From: Desulfobacterales bacterium
GTDB taxonomy: Bacteria; Desulfobacterota; Desulfobacteria; Desulfobacterales; Desulfosarcinaceae
Length of the DNA stretch: 63,113 nucleotides
Direction of reading: 5' to 3'
Assembly: GCA_016218685.1 (NCBI GenBank)
Contig: JACRDD010000014.1
Span: forward strand, 1-63,113
In this document: positions 7,141-15,239 of the stretch, piece by piece
Layout: every line of letters begins with the position of its first letter
How positions within the stretch are numbered: position 1 is the first letter of the stretch
Made by a program: the position numbers and the translations under genes
The notes under the pieces: generated by a model
What the model saw: the letters and a program-made list of their open reading frames with translations, nothing else
Told to the model about the DNA's origin: nothing
Database searches by the model: none

Positions 7141-8169
7141 TCACGCGTACCAGCGCACATCTTCGGGTGCATAGGCGATGCGGGCGGCGCGGCCGGGGGT
7201 CAGGCCGGCGAGGGCGGGATGATCGGCGGGCAGGTGGACTCGAAATTCGGTGTGGCCCACGGTGACCGAAGCATTGATGCCGCCGGCGCGCGGGTCCAGG
7301 GTGAGGCTGCTCAGGATGCCTTCCATGATCGCTTGGGCTTGGGATGGCGCCTGGTCGGAGCAGAGCAGCGTCAGGCGCCGGGGGTCGATGGCGGCCACGG
7401 CGGCGTCCGCCTGCTCCGCCGGCCGCAGGGCCACGAAACGCTGCCCATCGGTGAGCGCCATGGCCACGCGACCGGCCCCCAGGTCCAGCCAGGGGCCGAA
7501 GAGCAGGGTTTGCAGGCCCGTGCCCAGGATGCGGCCGGCGAAGAGATGGATCACATCATGGCAGATTTCATGCAGCCAGGCGAGGTCATGGCTGGCGACG
7601 ATCAGGCTGGTGCCCCATTGGCGGTGGGCGTAGAGCGCCGCCGCTTTCATGCGTTGGGCGCTGGCGCCGTCCACGCTGGTGGTGGGCTCGTCCAGAAGCA
7701 ATACCTGGGGCCGCAGCACCAGCCGGGCCGCCAGGGCCACGCGGCGCGCCTCGCCGCCGGAAAGGGCGAACCAGGGCCGCCGGGCAAAGGCGTCGGCCGG
7801 CAGCCCCACCCATTCCAGGGCCTGGGCCACCCGCTCGCGCTCCTGGTGCCGATCCTGGCGCACGCGCAGGCCGTAGGCCACATTGGCAAAGACCGTACGC
7901 TTGAGCAGATGGCTCTCCTGGGGCAATAGCACAACCGTGCGGCGCGTGGCGTCATCCATCGGTGTGGTCCGGCGGCCGTTGAAGAGAATTTCTCCTTCGG
8001 CCGGGCGTTCGACGAAACCGAGCAGCTTGAGCAACGTGCTCTTGCCGCAGCCGTTGGCCCCCACCAACCCGGTAATGCTTCCCGCCGAGAGCGTCCAATC
8101 GTCGATGGCCAGCACGGTATGGCCGTTGTAATGGTGGCGGATGCGGTCGAGTTGGTAGAGGGGGGCCAT
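7141..8169 (-). CDS. tupC: Tungstate ABC transporter, ATP-binding subunit
   Basis: This 342-residue ABC ATPase has Walker A GANGCGKST (about 36-44), Q-loop LLPQES, signature LSGGEARRVALAARL, Walker B QVLLLDEP and H-loop ASHD. After about residue 215 there is a C-terminal extension with a second, oxyanion-transporter-type domain (DQAPSQAQAIMEGILSS, then a TOBE-like beta segment ending in the stop). It is the last gene of the minus-strand tup operon, eight bases after tupB. It drives import of tungstate through TupB; tungsten is used by aldehyde oxidoreductases and some formate dehydrogenases in anaerobes. Confidence 0.9.
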   Translation of the reverse strand: MAPLYQLDRIRHHYNGHTVLAIDDWTLSAGSITGLVGANGCGKSTLLKLLGFVERPAEGEILFNGRRTTPMDDATRRTVVLLPQESHLLKRTVFANVAYGLRVRQDRHQERERVAQALEWVGLPADAFARRPWFALSGGEARRVALAARLVLRPQVLLLDEPTTSVDGASAQRMKAAALYAHRQWGTSLIVASHDLAWLHEICHDVIHLFAGRILGTGLQTLLFGPWLDLGAGRVAMALTDGQRFVALRPAEQADAAVAAIDPRRLTLLCSDQAPSQAQAIMEGILSSLTLDPRAGGINASVTVGHTEFRVHLPADHPALAGLTPGRAARIAYAPEDVRWYA

Positions 8170-8177
8170 GGCTTATA

Positions 8178-8864
8178 CTACTTTCCGCGCAGCAACGACA
8201 TGGCGGCGGTGACGCCGAAAGCGATGAGCAGTAAAATCAGGCCCAGGGCGATGCCCATGGCGAACTGGCCCTTGTTGGTCTCCAGGGCGATGGCCGTGGT
8301 GATCGTGCGGGTGTGCCACTTGATGTTGCCGCCCACCATCATGGAGATGCCCACCTCGGTCATCACCCGGCCGTAGGCGTTCAGGGCCGCGGCCAGGATG
8401 CCGTGGCGCGCCTCCCACAAGGTGGCGCGCATCAATTGGCGGCGGTTGGCGCCCAGGGAGCGCAACGTGACCCGCAGGTTGGCGTCCATGCTCTCCACGG
8501 CCGTGGCCGTCAGGGCGATGACCACGGGCAGCGCCAGCAACGTCTGGCCGATGGCGATGCCCGGCAGGGTAAAGAGCAGCCCCATATGCCCCAGGGGTCC
8601 CTGGCGGGAGATAAAAGCGTACACCATCAGACCGATGAACACCGTGGGCAGCGACAGCAAGGTGTCCACCGCCAGGCGCGCCTGGCGCCGGCCGGGAAAA
8701 CGCAGATGGCCCAGGACAAACCCCAGGGGGATGCCCATCAGCAGACTGGCCGCCATGGCGTAGCTGGAGACTTTCAGCGTGGCAGCCACCGCCGAATAGG
8801 TTTCAGGGTCCCCGCTCAGGAGCAGTCGGATGGCCTCGAGCAGGCCGTGGTAAAGAAAGTCCAT
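8178..8864 (-). CDS. tupB: Tungstate ABC transporter permease
   Basis: This 228-residue inner-membrane permease has about five to six hydrophobic helices and the binding-protein-dependent permease loop LRSLGANRRQLMRATLWEARHGILAAALNAYGRVMTEVGISMMVGG, which contains the EAA-type contact to the ATPase. The ending GGNIKWHTRTITTAIALETNKG is characteristic of the TupB/WtpB-like branch. The ATG at 8864 overlaps the TGA of tupA by one base, giving translational coupling. Read with tupA and tupC it makes a complete importer. Confidence 0.9.
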   Translation of the reverse strand: MDFLYHGLLEAIRLLLSGDPETYSAVAATLKVSSYAMAASLLMGIPLGFVLGHLRFPGRRQARLAVDTLLSLPTVFIGLMVYAFISRQGPLGHMGLLFTLPGIAIGQTLLALPVVIALTATAVESMDANLRVTLRSLGANRRQLMRATLWEARHGILAAALNAYGRVMTEVGISMMVGGNIKWHTRTITTAIALETNKGQFAMGIALGLILLLIAFGVTAAMSLLRGK

Positions 8865-9706
8865 CAGCGTTTGGCGTTGGGCGTGAACAGCGGCTTGCCC
8901 ATCAGCTTGAACTCCTGGATCAGCTTCTGGGCCTGGGGACCGGTGACCCAGACCGCGAACTGATGGGCCAGCATGTTGTTGACCTTCGCGCAGCGCTTGG
9001 GGTTGACTTCGATGACGCTGTACTGATTGAGCAATGGCGCGTCGCCTTCGACCAGGATGACCTGGGGCGCCTTGCCAGCCTTGTCGCTCTCGTACTTGAT
9101 ATAGGTGCCGCGGTCGGTGAGGGTGTAGCCGTTCTTCTCGGCGGCCACATTGATGGTGACGAGCATGCCCTGGCCGGTGGAAATATACCAGCTCTCCTTT
9201 TCGGGCAGGGGCAGATTGCTCGCCGTCCACAGCTCCTGCTCCATCTTGTGGGTGCCGGAATTATCGCCGCGGCTGACGAAAGGACTCTTCTTGGCCGCGA
9301 TGGCCGAAAGGGCCTCGGCCACCGTCTTGCCTTTGATGCCGGCCGGGTCGGCGGCCGGGCCGGTGATCACGAAGTCGTTGTACATCACCAGCGTGCGGTT
9401 GATGCCGTTGCCCTCCTCGACGAACTTCATCTCCGCCTTGGGGGCGTGCACCAGCAGCACATCCACGTCGCAGTTCTTGCCCAGCTCCAGGGCCTTGCCG
9501 GTGCCGGTGGCGGTCCAGCGCAGCTCGTAGCCGGTGGCGGTCTTGAAATGGGGCGCAAGGTAATCGAGCAGCCCGGTGTCGTCGGTGCTGGTGGTGGTGG
9601 CCATCATCACCGCCTGGGGTTCAGCGGCCCAAGCCGCGCCAAACATCAACGCCAGCAAAGCGATCAACAGAATAAAGCCTTTGGCCGGGGAACCTGTTCC
9701 TTTCAT
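8864..9706 (-). CDS. tupA: Tungstate-binding periplasmic protein
   Basis: This 280-residue protein has a signal peptide ending AWA-AEP and the TupA oxyanion-binding start MMATTTSTDDTGLLDYLAP, in which TTTS coordinates tungstate. Further family marks are VDVLLVHAPKAEMKFV, MYNDFVITGP and SRGDNSGTHKME. It captures tungstate in the periplasm and passes it to TupB. Its start overlaps the regulator's stop (9703), so the regulator, tupA, tupB and tupC appear to be one transcript. Confidence 0.93.
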   Translation of the reverse strand: MKGTGSPAKGFILLIALLALMFGAAWAAEPQAVMMATTTSTDDTGLLDYLAPHFKTATGYELRWTATGTGKALELGKNCDVDVLLVHAPKAEMKFVEEGNGINRTLVMYNDFVITGPAADPAGIKGKTVAEALSAIAAKKSPFVSRGDNSGTHKMEQELWTASNLPLPEKESWYISTGQGMLVTINVAAEKNGYTLTDRGTYIKYESDKAGKAPQVILVEGDAPLLNQYSVIEVNPKRCAKVNNMLAHQFAVWVTGPQAQKLIQEFKLMGKPLFTPNAKR

Positions 9707-10659
9707 TGCGCCTCCTTTGGTTCAATGGTGGGATTGTTTTCAGTCTTGGCCCGTTGGTGGGCAAAAATCATTTTGCCGCTGATGGCAGTGTCGTAGCCTT
9801 CAAACCCTGCGGCCAGCTTTTGAAACCCTTCTTCATGCAGCAATCCGAGAAAGAGCTGAATGGTCTGGTCGAAAAAGCGCTCTTTGTGAATCAGCAGGTC
9901 GTAGCGCTCCCAGCGCCAGGGAACAAAATCCAGGCCCAGCACTTCGGCCACGGGCTGGATGCCCGGCCCGGCGTCGGCCTTGCCCGACAACACCGCCAGC
10001 CCCACATCCATGTGGCGCTGCACTTCGTGGCGGTACCCCTGGATCTGACTGCCGTCGAGGCCCGCCAGTTGCAGTTCGCGGTCCAGCAATTGGCGCGTGC
10101 CGGTGCCCAGGCGGCGGTTGACCAGGCGCAGGCCGGATTGCTTCAGGTCGGCGGTGGACTCGATCTTGCGCGGATTGCCCTTGGCCACGATCAGCCCCTG
10201 GCGGCGGCGGCAGAAGTTGACCACCACCGGCATGGGATTCATAAGCTCGCCGGCGATCTCGAAATTATAGTCACTGCCGTTCTCCTGGAGCATGTGGCTG
10301 GTGGCCATGTGACACAACTCCTGCTTGAGGGAACGGATGCCGCCCAGGCTGCCCAGGTTGCCGAAAACCGCCAGCTTTTCCGGAAAGCGGGTATTGAAGA
10401 GTCCGATGGTCTGCTCGAGCAGGGGGTCGTTGCTGCCGGCCACGATCAGCAGTCCGTCGGCGCCCGGCATGGCCCCGGAGCCGGCCGGAAGGTTGATGGT
10501 GTGGGCCTCGACCCATTGATCCACCAGATGCAGGGGAAAAACCCATTTGCCGGTCACTTTGGAGGCGGGCAGCCCCTTTTCGGCGATGAGGGCGTAGACC
10601 ATCTTCTCGTTGACCCCCAGGTGGCGCGCCACCTCCTTGGTACTGAGCAGTTTTCCCAT
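9703..10659 (-). CDS. HTH regulator with periplasmic-binding-protein-like sensor domain
   Basis: This 318-residue protein joins an excisionase/MerR-type HTH (residues 1-52: LLSTKEVARHLGVNEKMVYALIAEKGLPASKVTGKWVF) to a PBP-like ligand domain (about 65-300, with LLIVAGSNDPLLEQ, GLIVAKGNP and RLVNRRLGTGTRQLLDRELQLAG). The domain is of the kind linked to molybdate/tungstate and ABC oxyanion systems. It is first in the tup operon and overlaps tupA by four bases, so it probably senses cytoplasmic tungstate or molybdate and controls the operon. Ligand identity is inferred from context. Confidence 0.85.
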   Translation of the reverse strand: MGKLLSTKEVARHLGVNEKMVYALIAEKGLPASKVTGKWVFPLHLVDQWVEAHTINLPAGSGAMPGADGLLIVAGSNDPLLEQTIGLFNTRFPEKLAVFGNLGSLGGIRSLKQELCHMATSHMLQENGSDYNFEIAGELMNPMPVVVNFCRRRQGLIVAKGNPRKIESTADLKQSGLRLVNRRLGTGTRQLLDRELQLAGLDGSQIQGYRHEVQRHMDVGLAVLSGKADAGPGIQPVAEVLGLDFVPWRWERYDLLIHKERFFDQTIQLFLGLLHEEGFQKLAAGFEGYDTAISGKMIFAHQRAKTENNPTIEPKEAQ

Positions 10660-10698
10660 GTGTTCTTCTCTTTCCGGGCTGAACGGCAGACAGCCTCA

Positions 10699-10726
10699 CT
10701 TATGAATTTTAGTCTCTTTGTGTCAA
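10699..10726 (-). promoter_or_regulatory. Candidate sigma-70 promoter of the tup operon
   Basis: On the minus strand TTGACA (10726-10721) and CATAAG (10704-10699) are separated by 16 bases and lie 40 bases before the regulator's start. The -35 is perfect and the -10 matches four of six positions. No clear operator palindrome is seen near it. The rest of 10727-10878 shows no gene or recognisable element. Confidence 0.45.
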
Positions 10727-10878
10727 TATGTTTATCCGATGCAATACCATAACTTCCCAATTCAAACCATAAGCGACACCGCCAGCCGCGTCCGCACTGC
10801 GCGGCGGGACTTCAGGGCGCGTTCATTTGTTCGAAGCGAACGCCCTTGGCCGGGAATCGGGCGCACCGATCGTAATCC

Positions 10879-10905
10879 TTGACAGAAACCCTTTAATTTT
10901 CTAAT
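10879..10905 (+). promoter_or_regulatory. Candidate sigma-70 promoter for the 11042 gene
   Basis: TTGACA at 10879-10884 is followed after 15 bases by TCTAAT (10900-10905, five of six to TATAAT). The spacing is shorter than ideal, so confidence is moderate. It would produce a 5' leader of about 130 bases for the TPR-like gene. Confidence 0.35.
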
Positions 10906-11041
10906 GATTTCCCAACTAGTAGCAGCCGGACGCGCTCTTCCCCCCGTCAGCCGGCGATCCGAATACATCCACAAACACCTGGATGGCCCGAATGCTTTGC
11001 CGCCCAATACCGGCCGACAACGGCTGGAACGAAGGTGTGCC

Positions 11042-11797
11042 ATGGTTGGAAAACTGACGACCGTATTGGCCAAGAAGGAAGCCGAAGCCTACTGCGCCCA
11101 GGGGTTGCACCAGGAGGCGGCGAATCTGTTTTCGGATTTATTGGCCTCGGCCAAGCAGATGGACCCGGCCATTCAGGCCTCCATCAGCGCCCAACTCCAG
11201 GGCATCCGCCAGGCGCTGGACGCGCGCAACACCCAGCCCCAAAGGGCCATGAGCCCCGAAGAGATCCGACGCATCCGGGACGGCTGGGGCGACAAAGCCA
11301 CCGCAACCGACACCCTGGTGTGCGCCCAGGCCTTTTACCAATTGGCAGCTTACGATGAGGCGCTGCAGGAGCTGAAAAAACTGCTTCTGAGCCGCAATGC
11401 CAAACGCATCCACCTCACGGCGGCGGCCGATTGCCTCGTACACCTGTATTTGCCGGAGCATCTTCCGGCTGCCGCCGAAGAACTGGTCAAACCGATGCGC
11501 GCGGACCACAAGACCGTCTGGGCCGCGCTAGTGGTCATGGCCAAGCACATGGAAGCCAACCATCACAAAGACCACGCCCTGGCCCTTTATCTGCACCTGG
11601 CCCTGGTCCCGGAGTTGGCCGCGGCCCTGCAACCGCGCATCGAAGCGCTTTCAGGATATCCGGCGAAGGAAAAGCCGGCCGAGTCCGTGCCGCCGACCAC
11701 GCCGCCGGCCCAAGTGCCTCCCCCGGCAGCTCCCATTGCTAAGCGCCGCTTCAGCCTCAAACGGCTGGGCGACCTGTTTAAAAAGAGACCCGCATGA
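11042..11797 (+). CDS. TPR-like helical protein of unknown function
   Basis: This 251-residue soluble protein has no signal peptide. Helical repeats occupy roughly residues 1-200 (for example KKEAEAYCAQGLHQEAANLFSDLLAS, LVCAQAFYQLAAYDEALQELKKLLLS and ADCLVHLYLPEHLPAAAEEL), a Pro-rich linker (PAESVPPTTPPAQVPPPAAP) follows, and the end is basic (KRRFSLKRLGDLFKKRPA). ATG 11042 was chosen because GAAGGTG precedes it and upstream codons look non-coding. It overlaps the next small gene by four bases and leads into the kinase genes, so a role in that signalling block is plausible but unproven. Confidence 0.65.
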   Translation: MVGKLTTVLAKKEAEAYCAQGLHQEAANLFSDLLASAKQMDPAIQASISAQLQGIRQALDARNTQPQRAMSPEEIRRIRDGWGDKATATDTLVCAQAFYQLAAYDEALQELKKLLLSRNAKRIHLTAAADCLVHLYLPEHLPAAAEELVKPMRADHKTVWAALVVMAKHMEANHHKDHALALYLHLALVPELAAALQPRIEALSGYPAKEKPAESVPPTTPPAQVPPPAAPIAKRRFSLKRLGDLFKKRPA

Positions 11798-12006
11798 CCG
11801 GCCCCACCCAAGACAATCCCGGCGAAAGCGATCTCGACTGCCAGAAGCACCAGATCCGCTTGTCCGCCACCCAGGCCCGCTGTGCGGACCCTGGGCTTTA
11901 CTGCAAGTTCCGCCCCGCCTGCCTGATCCACTTCCTGGAAAAGGAGCGCGCGCGCCGACGCAAGCAAGCGCCTTGCGATCCCAAAGCCGGTCCCTACGTA
12001 GAATAA
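11794..12006 (+). CDS. Small cysteine-rich protein of unknown function
   Basis: This 70-residue protein starts in an ATGA overlap with the previous gene. It contains five cysteines; the group CADPGLYCKFRPAC around residues 30-43 resembles a small metal or FeS-binding knuckle, though the spacing fits no family I know. The C-terminus is basic then acidic. It may be a partner of the TPR-like protein, given the translational coupling. Confidence 0.6.
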   Translation: MTGPTQDNPGESDLDCQKHQIRLSATQARCADPGLYCKFRPACLIHFLEKERARRRKQAPCDPKAGPYVE

Positions 12007-12174
12007 TCGGGTTGCTTTTTACCCGTCGAATGGTAAATTGATTGCGGAAATTCGGTGGCATCCGCTTCGGCCTCACTCCCCCTCTCTCACGATCCCGCCG
12101 CCCTGACCGCTTCCAGACATTGCCGGAACCCCTTGCGGGAATGGCCAATTTCGTTCAACCCGAAAGAGCCGTGC

Positions 12175-13734
12175 ATGGAACCCGATCTGAACCATTCGCC
12201 AGCCAACAGTCAGGTTTTGATCGCGGACGACGATCGACTGGCCGCCAAGGCCTTTCAGCGCATGCTGGCCGCCGATGGCCGCGCCGTTCACGTGGCCAAT
12301 AGCTTCACCGATGCCGCCGGTTTGCTTCAAGCCCAGAAATTCGACGCGCTGCTCGTGGATATCTTCCTCGGCCAGGATGACGGTATCGCGCTGCTGGAGA
12401 TGAGCAAGCAGTTGCAGCCGGACACGCCCGTCATCCTGATCACCGGCAAACCCACGGTGGAAACCGCTTCGGCGGCCGTGCGGCTCAAGGCCTATGACTA
12501 CCTCTCCAAGCCCATCTCCAAGGACCGCCTGTGCCACACCGTGGCCAAGGCCCTGGAGATCAAGCAGTTGCGCAGTGCCAAGCAGAAGATCGAAATCGAG
12601 AACCAGCGCTACCGGCAGGATCTGGAAGCATTGGTGACGGCCCGCACGGACAAACTGATCCAAAGCAATCTGCGCTATCAACTGCTCTTCGAAAACTCCA
12701 AGGACGCTATCTTCATGGCTTCCCGGGAGGGGCACTTCCTGGCGATCAACGAAGCGGCCGTGCAACTCTTCGGTTACGAGCGTGCCGAATTGCTGCTGGT
12801 CCAGGCCACGCTGTTGTGGGCCGACACCGGCGAGTACGAGCGTTTTCAAGGGCAGATCGAAACCCAAGGCTTCGTCAAGGACTTCGCGGTGCGCTTCGCC
12901 AAAAAGGACGGCACAACTCTGGATTGCCTGCTCACCGCCAACCTGTTGCATCATCCCGAGGGGCATATCGAGGGCTACCAGGGCATCATCCGCGACATCA
13001 CCGACAAGAAGCGGCTGGAGTCGGTGGCCGAAGCCGCCAACCTCATGGAGAATCTGGGCTATATCTTCTCGGGCATCCGGCACGAGATTGGCAATCCCAT
13101 CAATTCCATCAAAATGGCCCTCTCGGTGCTCTCCATCCACCTGGACCGCTACCCGCCCGAGACGATCCGCCAGTTCGTGGAGCGGGCCATGGGAGAAGTG
13201 TCGCGGGTTGAATACCTGCTCAAGGCCTTGAAGAACTTCAGCATGTACGAAACCACCGAGCTGGAGCCGGTGGCCATGGAGCCGTTCATGCGCCGTTTTC
13301 TGGCCCTGGTGGAAGAAGATTTCGCCCAGAAGAAAATCCGGATCAACTTCAAAGTCCCCGAGATGGAAACCGTCGCCATCGCCGATCAGCGCGTCTTTCA
13401 CCAAGTGCTGCTCAATCTGCTGACCAATGCGGCTGACGCCCTGGACAATACCGAGGCGCCGCGCATCGACATCGTGGTCCAGCACCTGCCCGGGGCCGTG
13501 CAGGTACAGGTCATCGACAACGGCTGCGGTCTGTCCGAGAGCGAGCAGCGCAACCTGTTCCGGCCGTTTTTTACTTCCAAATCCCATGGGACAGGACTGG
13601 GGCTGGTGATCGTCCGCAAAATGCTGGCCAAAATGAATGGCGCCATCCGCATCGACTCCAAACACGGACAGGGCACCACCGTCACCATGACGCTACCGGG
13701 AGAAGAACACCATCAAAATGCCGCCAAAACCTGA
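12175..13734 (+). CDS. Hybrid sensor: receiver-PAS-histidine kinase
   Basis: This 519-residue cytoplasmic kinase has an N-terminal receiver (about 13-125; phospho-acceptor Asp62 in LLVDIFLG, Lys in YLSKPI), a coiled coil (about 130-165), a PAS domain (about 168-285, YQLLFENSKDAIFMAS), an H-box GIRHEIGNPINS (His303), and an ATPase domain with N box NLLTNAADAL, G1 DNGCGL and G2 GTGLGLVIV. The ATG at 12175 is preceded by GAAAGAG and starts next to the receiver. It overlaps the NtrC-type regulator gene by 17 bases; that protein is the obvious phosphotransfer partner. Having the receiver at the N-terminus suggests input from another kinase. Confidence 0.9.
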   Translation: MEPDLNHSPANSQVLIADDDRLAAKAFQRMLAADGRAVHVANSFTDAAGLLQAQKFDALLVDIFLGQDDGIALLEMSKQLQPDTPVILITGKPTVETASAAVRLKAYDYLSKPISKDRLCHTVAKALEIKQLRSAKQKIEIENQRYRQDLEALVTARTDKLIQSNLRYQLLFENSKDAIFMASREGHFLAINEAAVQLFGYERAELLLVQATLLWADTGEYERFQGQIETQGFVKDFAVRFAKKDGTTLDCLLTANLLHHPEGHIEGYQGIIRDITDKKRLESVAEAANLMENLGYIFSGIRHEIGNPINSIKMALSVLSIHLDRYPPETIRQFVERAMGEVSRVEYLLKALKNFSMYETTELEPVAMEPFMRRFLALVEEDFAQKKIRINFKVPEMETVAIADQRVFHQVLLNLLTNAADALDNTEAPRIDIVVQHLPGAVQVQVIDNGCGLSESEQRNLFRPFFTSKSHGTGLGLVIVRKMLAKMNGAIRIDSKHGQGTTVTMTLPGEEHHQNAAKT

Positions 13735-15067
13735 ACGAACCCTGGTGGTCATCGACGATGACCGCCTCTTGTGCGACACGGTGCGCCACGGATTGATCGG
13801 CCTGGGGGTGCGGGTGCTGACGGCCCACTCAGGGGCCGAGGGTTTGCGCCTGTGCGCCGAACGGCCCGTGGACGTGGTGCTGCTGGACCAGAAGCTGCCC
13901 GACGGCGACGGCATCTCTTTTTGCGGGCCGCTGCTCGAACGCAACGAGAGCGCCAAGATCATCTTCATCACCGCCTTCCCCAGTTTCGAGAACGCCGTGC
14001 AGGCCATCAAGGTGGGGGCTTACGACTACCTGTCCAAACCCTTCGAGCTGGGCGAATTGTCGCTGACCGTAAACCAGGCCCTGCGCACGATCGACCTGGA
14101 ACATGTGGCCCAGGTGCAGCAATACCAGGGCCGACGCGACAGCGACCGCAGCGTGCTTTGGGGTGGCCTGCCGGAAGTGCGCCGCCTCGTGGGCCTGGCC
14201 GCGGCCAATGCCGCGCCGGTGCTGATTACCGGCCAGACCGGCACGGGCAAGACCTTGGTGGCCAAGGCCATCCATTTCCAGGGCCACGGTGCCGACAAGG
14301 CGTTTATTGCCGTCAACTGCGCGGCCATCCCGGAAAACCTCATGGAGGCCGAACTCTTCGGCTATGAAAAGGGCGCCTTTACCGGCGCCGTGGCCACGGT
14401 CAAGGGGCTTTTCGAAATGGCCGACGGCGGCACCCTGTTTCTGGACGAGATCGGCGAGATGCCCCTGCATCTTCAGTCCAAGCTGCTGGGGGCCCTGGAC
14501 GACCAGCAGATCCGACGCCTGGGCGGCCGAACCCTCAAAGCCGTCCATGCGCGCATCATTACGGCCACCAATACCGATCTGGCCACGGCCGTGCGCGAGC
14601 GGCGTTTCCGGGAAGATCTTTACTACCGCCTCAGCGTAATGCACATTGCCGTGCCGCCGCTGCGCGAGCGCCTGGAAGATCTGCCCGAATTGTGCCGCGG
14701 CTTTATTTCCCAGATCGCGCCGGACCAGGTGCTGCGCCTGGAAGCAGAAGAGCTCGCGGCCCTGGGTGCATATGCTTGGCCGGGCAATGTGCGCGAGCTG
14801 CGCAACATCATCGAGCGGGCCATTCTAGTGCGCTCTTCGAACAGCATTTACCCTTCGCGCCTGTTGGGCCCGGCCCTTCATGCGGACCAACCGCCCAACC
14901 CCACCGTCGCCGCCGCCGGCCCCCGGCCTTTGGAAGCAGTGGAGCGGGAACACATCCGCGCGACCCTGTGTCATTTCAACGGCAACCAGACCCATGCCGC
15001 CAAAGCGCTCGGAATTTCGCGCTCCACCCTGGTACGCAAGCTCAAGCGCCTGGGATTCTCCGACTGA
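13718..15067 (+). CDS. NtrC-family sigma-54-dependent response regulator
   Basis: This 449-residue protein has a receiver (about 8-120, Asp57 in VVLLDQKLPDGDG), an AAA+ sigma-54-interaction domain (about 145-370; Walker A GQTGTGKT at 172-179, GAFTGA loop at 219-224, Walker [11 protein letters not shown]) and a Fis-type HTH at the C-terminus (NQTHAAKALGISRSTLVRKLKRLG). It activates sigma-54 promoters once phosphorylated, most likely by the overlapping kinase. The intact GAFTGA loop says it can contact sigma-54. Targets are unknown. Confidence 0.93.
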   Translation: MPPKPERTLVVIDDDRLLCDTVRHGLIGLGVRVLTAHSGAEGLRLCAERPVDVVLLDQKLPDGDGISFCGPLLERNESAKIIFITAFPSFENAVQAIKVGAYDYLSKPFELGELSLTVNQALRTIDLEHVAQVQQYQGRRDSDRSVLWGGLPEVRRLVGLAAANAAPVLITGQTGTGKTLVAKAIHFQGHGADKAFIAVNCAAIPENLMEAELFGYEKGAFTGAVATVKGLFEMADGGTLFLDEIGEMPLHLQSKLLGALDDQQIRRLGGRTLKAVHARIITATNTDLATAVRERRFREDLYYRLSVMHIAVPPLRERLEDLPELCRGFISQIAPDQVLRLEAEELAALGAYAWPGNVRELRNIIERAILVRSSNSIYPSRLLGPALHADQPPNPTVAAAGPRPLEAVEREHIRATLCHFNGNQTHAAKALGISRSTLVRKLKRLGFSD

Positions 15068-15099
15068 CCCAAACTAGGGCACTGCCTCATTTTGGGTCA
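15065..15099 (+). other. Perfect 9-bp hairpin at the end of the NtrC-type gene
   Basis: TGACCCAAA (15065-15073) pairs with TTTGGGTCA (15091-15099), and the loop holds a smaller AGGGC/GCCT stem. The stop codon lies in the left arm. There is no U run, so it is not a standard intrinsic terminator; it may act as an RNA-stability or attenuation element before the next gene. Confidence 0.3.
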
Positions 15100-15239
15100 C
15101 CCAGGACGCGACAGCCCCAATCCTTGCGCGCAGCTCCCCTTTGCGCCAAGCCCTTCATTTCATGCTGGTTTTCCAAATACCCGCCGGCTTGGCATCGGCC
15201 TTGCTCTGCCATCCCCCATCCAAGGTTGGAGAGCCGGGC

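Noticed and set aside
12073..13665. A 530-codon minus-strand open frame opposite the hybrid kinase
   Set aside because: No family resemblance, and the plus-strand kinase explains the region fully.
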